From Aureococcus anophagefferens (Eukaryota > Sar > Pelagophyceae > Pelagomonadales > Pelagomonadaceae), in contig NW_008705575.1 in the NCBI RefSeq assembly GCF_000186865.1, forward strand, positions 49,012 to 80,655: a stretch of 31,644 bases of DNA, written 5' to 3'. Below the pieces are notes generated by a model. That model had not been told where the DNA came from. It saw only the letters and a list, made by a program, of their open reading frames with translations, and did not search any database. Position numbers and translations under genes: made by a program. Positions 1 to 7,176 of this stretch are shown in pieces. Position 1 is the first letter of the stretch; each line of letters starts with the position of its first letter.

Positions 1-1
1 C

Positions 2-820
2 GACAACCCGGAGCTCCGGGGCATCACGCCGCGCGCGATCCACGCGCTCTTCGACGAGGCGCAGAAGATGGCCCACCAGTGCACGGTGACCGTGCGCACC
101 TACTTCCTCGAGCTCTACAACGACGGTTTGGTGGACCTCTACCACGTCCTCGACAACCCGGGCAGCCGCGCGGCGCCGCCGAAGCTCGACGTCAAGCTCG
201 ACGCGAAGAAGATGGTCTTCGTCAAGAACGCCGTCGTCAAGGACGCGGCCTCCGCCGACGAGCTGCTGAACCTCTTCGAGGCGGGCAACGCGAAGCGGCA
301 CGTCGGGGCCACGAAGATGAACGCGGAGTCGTCGCGGTCCCACTCCATCTTCGCGATCTTGGTCGAGGTCTACAACCGGACGACCAAAAAAACGTCCGTG
401 GGCAAGCTGAGCCTCGTGGATCTGGCGGGCAGCGAGCGCGCGGACAAGACGGGCGCGACGGACGAGCGGCTCAAGGAGGCGCAGAACATCAACAAGTCGC
501 TGAGCGCGCTCGGCGACGTGATCTCCGCGCTGTCCACGGGCGAGAAGTTCATCCCCTACCGCAACAACAAGCTCACGCTCGTCATGCAGGATTCCCTGGG
601 CGGCAACGCGAAGACGCTCATGTTCGTCAACATCTCGCCCGCGGACTACAACGCGGACGAGACCGTGACGTCGCTGACCTACGCGTCCCGCGTCAAGCTC
701 ATCAAGAACACGGCGAACAAGAACGCGGAGTCCGAGGAGGTCGCCCAGCTCAAGGCCATCATCAAGAACCTCAAGGCCGGCGGCACGGGCGAGGTCGCGG
801 GCGCCGACGTCCTCCTCTAA
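2..820 (+). CDS. Kinesin-14 motor domain, KCBP-like (5' partial)
   Basis: C-terminal part of a microtubule motor, open at the left edge in frame 2. The 272 visible residues cover the second half of a kinesin motor domain: the GITPRAI segment, switch I (NAESSRSH), switch II (DLAGSE), LKEAQNINKSLSALGDVI, the IPYRNNKLT helix and SLGGNAKTLMFVNISP. The chain ends about 30 residues after the motor core with a short helix (EEVAQLKAIIKNLK). A motor at the extreme C terminus is typical of minus-end-directed kinesin-14, and the motifs most resemble calmodulin-binding KCBP kinesins of plants and algae. The calmodulin-binding tail is not seen, so the subfamily is inferred. The stop at 818-820 lies 7 nt from the stop of the convergent pseudouridine synthase. 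Confidence 0.93.
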   Translation, partial: DNPELRGITPRAIHALFDEAQKMAHQCTVTVRTYFLELYNDGLVDLYHVLDNPGSRAAPPKLDVKLDAKKMVFVKNAVVKDAASADELLNLFEAGNAKRHVGATKMNAESSRSHSIFAILVEVYNRTTKKTSVGKLSLVDLAGSERADKTGATDERLKEAQNINKSLSALGDVISALSTGEKFIPYRNNKLTLVMQDSLGGNAKTLMFVNISPADYNADETVTSLTYASRVKLIKNTANKNAESEEVAQLKAIIKNLKAGGTGEVAGADVLL

Positions 821-827
821 CTGTGTT

Positions 828-1779
828 TTAGTCGGGCCGCTCCGCGGCGCGGAACGCGGCGAAGCGCGGCGGCTCGGGCGCGTCGACGTCGACCGCGGCC
901 GTCGCGGCCGTCGCGGGGAGTTGGAGCCGCCGCGCGAAGAGGAGGAGGCCGCCCGGGTCCCCGCGCGCCGCGACGCGCGGCATGTAGCGCCGGTCGCCGG
1001 CGATGGGCGCCCCCAGGATCGCGCGCGAAATGCTTGCGGAGCTGGTGCTTGCGGCCCGTGACGGGCTCGAGCCGCACCGTGGCGATCTCGCCGTGCGACT
1101 TCGACGGGTCGCGGCGGAGCACGGCGTAGCGCGTCGTCGCGGGCTTGCCGTCGACGGGCGCCTCGATCGTTCCGCCGTCGCGCGCGAGGCGCCCGCAGAC
1201 GACGGCGACGTACTCCTTGCGGACCGACCGGGCCGCGAAGGCGCCGCAGAGCGCCGCGACGGCGTCGCGCGTCGCGCCGAAGCAGACGAGGCCGCCCGTC
1301 TCCGCGTCGAGGCGATGGCAGGGCTGCGGGCACGTGAGCCCGCCCGGCGACCGCTCGAGCTTGAGGAACGCCGCGTGGCCGAAGTCGCGCGTGCTCACGC
1401 CCGCGGGCTTCTCGGCGACGACGACGGCGCCGTCGCCGTGGACGACGCGGCCGCCGGCGCCGTCGACGACGTAGCCCGCGGGCAGCGCGGCGCGCAGGGG
1501 GACCGCGTCGCCGTGGACGTCGCGCACGTGGAGCAGGAGGGCGTCGAGGTCCGCCAGGGGCCGGCGCTTCGACGGCGCGCAGGCGGCGCAGACGAGCGGC
1601 GGGTTTTCCCGGACGAGCGGCGCGTCTTCCAGCGCCGGCGCGCAGGCGGGCGGCGGGTCTTCCAGCGCCGGCGCGCAGGCGGGCGGCGGGTCTTCCAGCG
1701 CCGGCGCGCAGGCGGGCGGCGGGTCTTCCAGCGCCGGCGCGCAGGCGGGCGGCGGGTTTTCCAGCGCCGCCAGGTTTAT
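828..1779 (-). CDS. RluA-family RNA pseudouridine synthase, frameshifted, 5' end unresolved
   Basis: Enzyme that isomerises uridine to pseudouridine in RNA. The catalytic motif HRLDAETGGL with the nucleophilic Asp is present, as are AEKPAGVST upstream, KEYVAVVCG, and the GRKHQLRKHF segment typical of RluA enzymes. After HQLRKHFA the frame breaks at a GC run near 1020-1030. The expected continuation (AILGAPIAGDRRYM, then GGLLLFARRL) is in another frame and runs to a TAA at 828-830. The break needs a net +2 or -1 change, so sequencing error or a recent mutation are both possible. Upstream the frame stays open to a TAG at 1780-1782 without any ATG, passing through a four-fold 11-residue repeat (PPPACAPALED). 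The true start probably lies on an upstream exon not identified here. Confidence 0.8.
1624..1771. repeat. 33-bp tandem repeat, four full units plus a partial fifth
   Basis: Units begin at 1624, 1657, 1690 and 1723, and a partial degenerate unit begins at 1756. The four full units look identical. The length is a multiple of three, and on the minus strand the units read as an 11-residue repeat PPPACAPALED in frame with the pseudouridine synthase, so they could form a Pro/Ala-rich N-terminal linker that varies in copy number. Confidence 0.9.
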
Positions 1780-2103
1780 CTACCGCACTTGTTGCTAGCG
1801 ACTGCCCACAGCGAGCGCACTAACTGCTGAGTTGTGTGCCGCAATCCATTGCTCTCCCTGTGCAGGACGATACTAACTGCTGATGCTGGCAGCGACACGG
1901 TATTTGCCGCAAGCCATGCTCTCCCTTGCGCAGGACAACGATGCAGTAAAGTTGAGGGAAACATTGCGCCAGGATTTTTTACAGGCAGCCCGGGCCGAGG
2001 AGTCTGTCCTCTCCGCATGGGAGCGCCGCGGCTGCGGCTCCGGCGCTCCTAGGCCTTCGTCGCCGCGCTCCGAGGCCTCCTGTAACCCGGCAAAACGCGA
2101 GAC
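1780..2103. other. Intergenic region with a diverged direct duplication
   Basis: No supported gene. Composition is lower in GC than the neighbours. Two related segments lie in tandem, 1821-1868 and 1874-1936: each starts TAACTGCTGA and ends with GCCGCAA, CCAT, GCTCTCCCT and GCAGGAC in the same order, with a longer middle in the second. This may hold the missing 5' exon and promoter of the minus-strand pseudouridine synthase and the promoter of the plus-strand gene at 2104, but no convincing core element was recognised. Confidence 0.5.
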
Positions 2104-2493
2104 ATGGCGGAGAACGTCGCGCCGCCCCGGGAGCCCCCGTCCCCGAAATTCCGCAGCCTCCGCAAGGCGGCCGCCAAGGTCACGGGCGTGTCCCACGCCT
2201 TCTCGCGGCGGCCCAAGGACCAGGCCGCGGCGCCCTGGGAGCGGCCGGACGCCGCGTGCGACCCGGCGGACGACGAGGCCGCCGCGGCGACGCGCGACGC
2301 CGGCGAGGTCGAGGCGGAGCCCGCGCGCGACGACGCGCCCGCGGCGCCGCCGAGCCCGGGCGTCGACGCCGCGGGCGACGAGGCCGGTGCGCCCGCGGAG
2401 CCCGGCGAAGCGTGCGAGCCCGGCGACGTGCCCGAGAGCGAGAAGGTCTGGGTCCTCGGCTACCGCGTGGACCCGCTCTACCGGTTCTCGTGA
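2104..2493 (+). CDS. Small acidic Ala/Pro-rich hypothetical protein
   Basis: A 129-residue protein of unknown function. The start ATG follows GAGAC and opens MAENVAPPREPPSPKF. A basic segment (residues about 15-40, FRSLRKAAAKVTGVSHAFSRR) is followed by a long low-complexity acidic Ala/Glu/Asp/Pro stretch and a non-repetitive end, KVWVLGYRVDPLYRFS. The ordered-looking basic segment and C-terminal motif make it likelier to be real than the many GC-driven shadow frames here, but no family was recognised. It is probably disordered in the middle. No signal peptide or membrane segment is visible. Confidence 0.55.
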   Translation: MAENVAPPREPPSPKFRSLRKAAAKVTGVSHAFSRRPKDQAAAPWERPDAACDPADDEAAAATRDAGEVEAEPARDDAPAAPPSPGVDAAGDEAGAPAEPGEACEPGDVPESEKVWVLGYRVDPLYRFS

Positions 2494-2877
2494 TGGGGGC
2501 CGCCCGCGCGTAAGCGCGTCTCGTGGTAACGGACTCGGGGTTCGCGTTTTATTCTGGCTGGGTGTGTGGGTCTTCGGGTGCGCGAAGCTCGCGGCGCGTC
2601 CGCGCACGGCGGCCTTCGCTCCTCGCGCGTTCGCTCCGGACGCCGGCACGAGCCTGGCGCTTCGGCTTCGATTCCGACGGCCGCCCGACCCCGACGACAG
2701 CCACCAGCTTCCTCGTCCCGCTTAGAGCCCATGCCTTGCGCGGACGGCGGCGCACCTGCGGTCCTTGCACTCGCGTTGCAGGCAAAATCTTCAGTCGTGA
2801 ATCTGTCGTGACGACGAGCAAAGCAATTGTTCTCGAGCTCCGACAGCCTGCGTGCGCTGAACACGGCAACGAGCCCG
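2494..2877. other. Intergenic region, no gene seen
   Basis: Between the stop of the small acidic protein and the ATG of the methyltransferase gene. Several frames are open by composition only, and none has a recognisable domain or good start context. It presumably holds the promoter and 5' leader of the downstream gene. Confidence 0.5.
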
Positions 2878-4394
2878 ATGTTGCAGGCCCTGGCTGCAGA
2901 GGCGCGAGCCACCTTGTTCGGCCCGCCCGCGGCCCACTACGAGCCGCCGCGGCCCCCGGACGGCGGCCCGGAAGACGACGACGCCGATTCGAACGCCGGC
3001 GGTTCGTCGGCCGACGAGTTCTTCGAGGGCGACGACGACCGCAGCGAGACGTCGGACAGCGACGCGTCCGAGGCGGCGCGCATGGCCGAGGAGGAGGTCA
3101 TGTTCGGGAGCCGCTTCCCGGATTCGCCGGCCGCGCTCGCGGACGACCTCGAGCGCCGCGGCGCGATCGCGACCGCCGGTTGGCGCCGCGCGTTCCGCCG
3201 CGTGGACCGGGCCCTCTTCGTGCCCCAGCGCGTCCTCGCCTGCGCCTACGACGACGCGCCCCTGCGGAGCCGCGACGACGACGGGTCCTGCGTCGTCCAC
3301 GTGTCCGCGCCGTCGATCTACGCGGCCGCCGCGGAGGCGCTCGACCTCCGGCCGCGGCTCTCCTTCCTCAACGCGGGGTCCGGCAGCGGCTACTTCAGCG
3401 CCCTGGCCGCCGAGCTCCTCGGGCCCGACGCCGTGCACCACTGCGTCGAGCGGTGCCCGGCGCTCGCCGCGCGGTGCCGCCGCGTCCTGCGTTCCGAATT
3501 CGAGGCGACGTGCGGCCGCGTCGTCGTCCACGGCGCGTCGTGCTTCGCCGTCGACGCGGCGCGGTCCATGCGCTTCGACCGCATCTACGTCGGCGCGGGC
3601 GCGCGGGCCCGCGACGTGCCCTTCTTCGCGGAGCTGCTGAAGCCCGGCGGCGTCCTCGTCGGGGCAGGACAAGAGTGATTCAACGTCGCTTCAACGTGAG
3701 TGTTCCGCGCGCGCGCGTTCCGGGAAAAGCATCCACGCTTCGAGACCGTTCCGAGAGATGATCGCTCGTCTAAAGATCAGCCGAAACGAGTGGAAAACGG
3801 CCGAGCTAGGAGCCTTTGAAGTTGGGAATTTCGCACCCTTGTCCTGCCCAGGTCCTCGTCGGGCCCTTCGAGGCGCCGCCGCCGGAGGACGCGCGGAGCC
3901 GGCGGCCCCAGAGCCTGCTGAAGATTGTGAAGACGACGTGCGGGCGCCTCGACGTCGAGGAGGTGCTGCCCGTCCAGTTCACGCCGCTCCACCGCGGCGA
4001 CGACCCGGGGCCGCAGCTGGCTTTGCGAGGGCCCGTCTGGGGCCGCGACGACGCGGCGGTCTTCCCGCCGGCCTTCCGCGCCGCCGCGGGCACGCTCGCG
4101 CGCTCCGGCGCCGCGCTCCTGCCCGCCCACGTCTGGGACACGCACGTGCTCGCGTGCCTGCCCTACGACGGCGTGCCCGAGGCCGCCGCGGCGCCCGACA
4201 AGCCGCCGGACGCCGCGCCGGACGACGACGGCGGCGCGAGCGACAGCGACGCGAGCGACGACGCCGCCTGCGACTACTGCGGCGCCGCGGACGCGCGCGG
4301 CCGCTGCGGCCGCTGCAAGACCGCGCGCTTCTGCTCGCGCGAGTGCCAGCGCGCCGCCTGGCCCGACCACAAGGCCGACTGCGAGCCGGCCTAG
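2878..4394 (+). CDS. PCMT-like methyltransferase fused to a C-terminal MYND zinc finger
   Basis: Two exons, 2878-3651 and 3852-4394, giving 438 residues. After an acidic N-terminal region comes a protein-L-isoaspartate O-methyltransferase fold: RALFVP, the VSAP substrate-loop motif, and the SAM-binding motif LNAGSGSGYFSA (about residues 165-175). Exon 1 ends inside LLKPGG; exon 2 supplies VLVGPFEA and, later, LLKIVKTT and VLPVQFTPL, the expected order for PCMTD-type proteins, so the splice is well supported. The last ~40 residues form a MYND finger (CDYC, CGRC, CSRECQ, WPDHKADC), a protein-interaction module. The role is inferred: repair or sensing of damaged protein coupled to a partner recruited by MYND. 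The 200-nt intron is an introner. Without splicing the frame stops at 3676-3678. ATG 2878 is chosen because the in-frame start further upstream is not ATG. Confidence 0.88.
3660..3851 (+). mobile_element. Introner A (transposon-like intron) in the PCMT-MYND gene
   Basis: The element is flanked by a duplicated GTCCTCGT (3652-3659 and 3852-3859). Ends are inverted repeats: GGGCAGGACAAG on the left and its complement CTTGTCCTGCCC on the right, followed by AG. The GT donor is supplied by the target duplication at 3652 and the CAG acceptor by the element at 3849-3851, so the spliced intron is 3652-3851 (200 nt, phase 0). The core (TCAGCCGAAACGA, then TTTGAAGTTGGGAATTTCGC) is shared with introner B almost throughout and with C and D in part. 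No coding capacity, so non-autonomous. Confidence 0.92.
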
Positions 4395-4454
4395 GCGCCG
4401 CGCGGCCTCCCCCCCCATTTGTCCATTGCTCCCCGCGTGCCCCCCGCCTGTGTA

Positions 4455-5747
4455 TTACGCGCTTGATGATGCCGCGTAGCCCGCGGCCTCGAGGTGCGCC
4501 TGCAGGACCCGGTGCTGCTCGATGAGGTCCTCGCGGAGCGCGACGACGCCCTCGAACAAAGCATTCGCAACTTTGAGCCGATCCACCGGGAAATTTTCTG
4601 CGAGTGCGTCGAGCATCCGTCTTACTGCCAAATCGTCGACGTTCATGTCCAACATGTCCTTGGGTTGTGTATCGAAATATTTTTTCATAAGGTCGCCGGG
4701 CAATTGGTGAATGCCCCCAAAAATCTGTTCGGACACAGCAACTCTCTTCACCTCAAGCTTCAGAATTCGCTCGAGTTCTCCCATCATCATCCCGCCGTGA
4801 TCCGGCTTACTGCAGCAAATGTGATCCGCGCCGCGCAGGGCGTGGAAACCGCAACGGCTTTGTAGCTTATCGTAGAGCAGCATGAGAAGCCAGTTCATGT
4901 AGCGCTGCGAAAGTTTTTTCAGACATGTGGCTAAACACACTCTGGGGGAGAAGAGATCTAAATAATCTGGATCTACCTTTCGTTCCGCCGTCAGGAGCAC
5001 AAGCGTCGTCACGTTCGCGTCCTCGCCGCCGTCGCCGTCGGGGCCCCACGCTTCACGACTGGGTCCATTGACGATGGGAGTGATCGATTTGATGCTGTAG
5101 CCTTCGGCGATCAGGTCCGTGATCTGTTCATCAAGATCTCCAGACATGTCAGCCTGCGCGGCCGCGAGGCTCGGATGTCCGCCGTAATGAAGCGGTTTCA
5201 TGGCCTTGGCGGCAGCTACGGCATCCACGCGTATGTCGACGAACCGGTTTAAGGTCTCCACGTTATCCGACCATTGATCATTGTGTTCCAGAAGTAAGCG
5301 CATTTCGGCCTCCTTGGCGCAGACGTCGCGGTCCAAGCGCGCGAGCTCCGCTTCCCAGGCTCGCCGGCGTCCCTCGAGCCGAAGTTGCGCGTGCAGCCGA
5401 TGCAGGCCCACCTTATCGGCGCACGCCACGAACGCGTCCAGCGCTTCGTCGCTCTCCGGCGGCACGATGTGCTTGGGGCCGCGGCGGCGCAGGTAGCTCA
5501 CGACGCGGGCGAACGCGTCCGAATCGACGTCGAGGTACGCGTCGACCTCGCCCGGCCCCTCGTGGAGCTGGACCAACATGCCCACGACGCTGTCCGGGAA
5601 GAGCGTCCATGTCTCCCGCTCCGCCGTAAACAGCCGCTCGCCGGCGCGGATCGAGACGACCTCGTGCGGGTCGACCTCGTCCCGCGGCGACGACGGCTCT
5701 TCGCCGCGCGCCCGCTTGCGGCTCTCGGCGCTCCGATCGGGCAGCAT
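4455..5747 (-). CDS. KCTD-like BTB/T1-domain protein
   Basis: A 430-residue protein. After a charged N terminus with a basic cluster (RKRARG), residues about 30-100 form a T1-type BTB domain as in KCTD and potassium-channel tetramerisation domains: VVSIRAGERLFTAERETW, LFPDSVVGMLV, and DVDSDAFARVVSYLRRR. KCTD proteins usually form oligomers and serve as cullin-3 substrate adaptors. The rest (from about residue 130) is helical with no recognised domain, and its DNA is clearly lower in GC than the BTB part. It runs convergent to the PCMT-MYND gene (60 nt between stops) and divergent from the coiled-coil gene. The ATG at 5745-5747 is the first in frame and precedes MLPDRSAES. Confidence 0.82.
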   Translation of the reverse strand: MLPDRSAESRKRARGEEPSSPRDEVDPHEVVSIRAGERLFTAERETWTLFPDSVVGMLVQLHEGPGEVDAYLDVDSDAFARVVSYLRRRGPKHIVPPESDEALDAFVACADKVGLHRLHAQLRLEGRRRAWEAELARLDRDVCAKEAEMRLLLEHNDQWSDNVETLNRFVDIRVDAVAAAKAMKPLHYGGHPSLAAAQADMSGDLDEQITDLIAEGYSIKSITPIVNGPSREAWGPDGDGGEDANVTTLVLLTAERKVDPDYLDLFSPRVCLATCLKKLSQRYMNWLLMLLYDKLQSRCGFHALRGADHICCSKPDHGGMMMGELERILKLEVKRVAVSEQIFGGIHQLPGDLMKKYFDTQPKDMLDMNVDDLAVRRMLDALAENFPVDRLKVANALFEGVVALREDLIEQHRVLQAHLEAAGYAASSSA

Positions 5748-5931
5748 GGCGCACGAGGTAGGCTGCAGCAGACCAGGCAGTGCACGCGGGTAATCGCACG
5801 AGCGCGACGGCCGGCGCCGGCGCCGGCGCGCTTAAATGCGGCCGGGCAGCCGATTTAGAAAAAAACAACATGCAGAGGCATCCACGGACGTTGCCGACGC
5901 TCCTAGCGCTGCCCCCCCCCGGGCGGGGACG
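5748..5931. promoter_or_regulatory. Shared divergent promoter region
   Basis: 184 nt between the ATGs of the BTB gene (minus) and the coiled-coil gene (plus). It contains a GGCGCC-type alternating run near 5813-5830 and a C-tract near 5921. It should hold both promoters; no TATA box was recognised. Confidence 0.4.
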
Positions 5932-7076
5932 ATGGACCTCGACCTCGCGGAGATCATCGACGACGGGGAGAGCGGCGCCCCCGACTACGACGTCGACGAC
6001 GACTACGAGCGCCAGTACCTGCGCGTCCAGCACGACTTCGACAAGCTCACGACGAACTACCGGCGCCTCCAGACGGTCAACGAGGCCCTGAAGCGCCAGA
6101 TCGAGCAGCAGCACACGCAGCTCGCCGAGTACCTCAAGGCGAAGAACGACGCCGAGCGCGTCGCCCACGAGTCGGAGCTGCGCATGGCGAAGATGGCGAA
6201 GAACGCGGAGATCGACGCGCGCGGAAGCGCGTCCGCGTCATGGAGCACCAGATGAAGGAGGTGCTCGAGGAGAGCGACAAGGAGCGGCGCCAGCGCGCCG
6301 TCGCCGAGGAGAAGACGGCGGAGCTCCACAAGGCCCTCAACCGCGAGCGCGCGCAGCGGCTCCACGACCTGCACCAGAATTTCCGCATCGCGGGCACGTC
6401 GGCCGAAGCGCTGCGGCGCGAGAAGGAGATGGAGGACCGCTACTTCGCCGCGGAGAAGGAGATCGCGGCGCAGGCCCACGAGAAGGACGTGCTCGTCGCC
6501 GCCTGCGAGGCCCACGCGAAGATCAACGTGGCCACGGTCCGCGAGGAGCGCGCGATCGAAAGAGAGCTCGAGTTCGGCCGCGCGGAGGCGCTGCTCCTCA
6601 AGTCGGCGCTCCAGGAGGCGCGCGACGACCAGCGCGCGACGAAATCGGCGAACCGGCGGCTCCAGGGCGACGTGTTGGCGCTCCGGACGGACCTCGCGCG
6701 CGCGGCGCGGCCGCGCGGCGGCGGCTCGCTCCGGGAGCCGAGCGCGTCGTCGACGAACCACAAGCTCTCGACCGTGCGCTTCAGCCTGCCCCTCCTCCAG
6801 GGCAGCGCCATCTCCGGCGAGAGCGGCACGCTCAAGGACGGGTCCTTCGTCGTCGAGCACCCGCTCCGGTCGCCGCCGCCGCCGCCGCAGCCCAAGAAGA
6901 AGGGCAAGGGCAGCCGCATCAAGCCCCGGGAGGTCGGCGTCGACGTCGACGAGGAGGACCGCGTCGAGTTCTCGCGCACGGGCACGATCATCTCCAAGGA
7001 GGGCTCCTACCTGTCCGCGGCCGACGAGCTCGGCGGCGGCGCCGCGGCCTTCGACGACGGCGACAACCCCCGATGA
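5932..7076 (+). CDS. Coiled-coil protein, with an internal frameshift
   Basis: A short acidic start (MDLDLAEIIDDGE) is followed by a long charged coiled coil (LRVQHDFDKLTTNYRRLQ and on to LALRTDLARAAR), then a Ser/Pro-rich basic tail (PPPPPQPKKKGKG) and an acidic end. The frame shifts near 6217-6225 in a GC run: the upstream frame runs into EIDARGSASASWSTR and a stop, while the downstream frame resumes as KRVRVMEHQMKEVLEE with the same coiled-coil character. The break requires a net loss of 2 or gain of 1 nt and could be an assembly error. An in-frame ATG at 5836 is an alternative start. Family unknown. It is convergent with the EFHC1-like gene, so a cytoskeletal role is possible but unproven. 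A candidate AATAAA poly(A) signal lies at 7090-7095. Confidence 0.72.
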
Positions 7077-7176
7077 GTAAGGTCGGCAAAATAAAGAGGG
7101 GGGGGGGAGCGGGGGCCGCGCGTCGGCCGGGGGCTTTTTTGGGGGGGGGAGGGGGCGGCGCGCGCGGCGGCGGCGC
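7077..7176. other. G-tract-rich shared 3' region
   Basis: 100 nt between two convergent stops. AATAAA at 7090-7095 is placed to serve the plus-strand gene. It is followed by several runs of 5-10 G on the plus strand (near 7099, 7111, 7130 and 7140-7156), which could form G-quadruplexes in the plus-strand RNA. Confidence 0.6.

Noticed and set aside
1003..1830. 275-codon plus-strand frame over the pseudouridine synthase and its repeat
   Set aside because: Shadow of the minus-strand gene. The translation is Arg/Ala-rich with no domain, and the repeat reads sensibly only on the minus strand.
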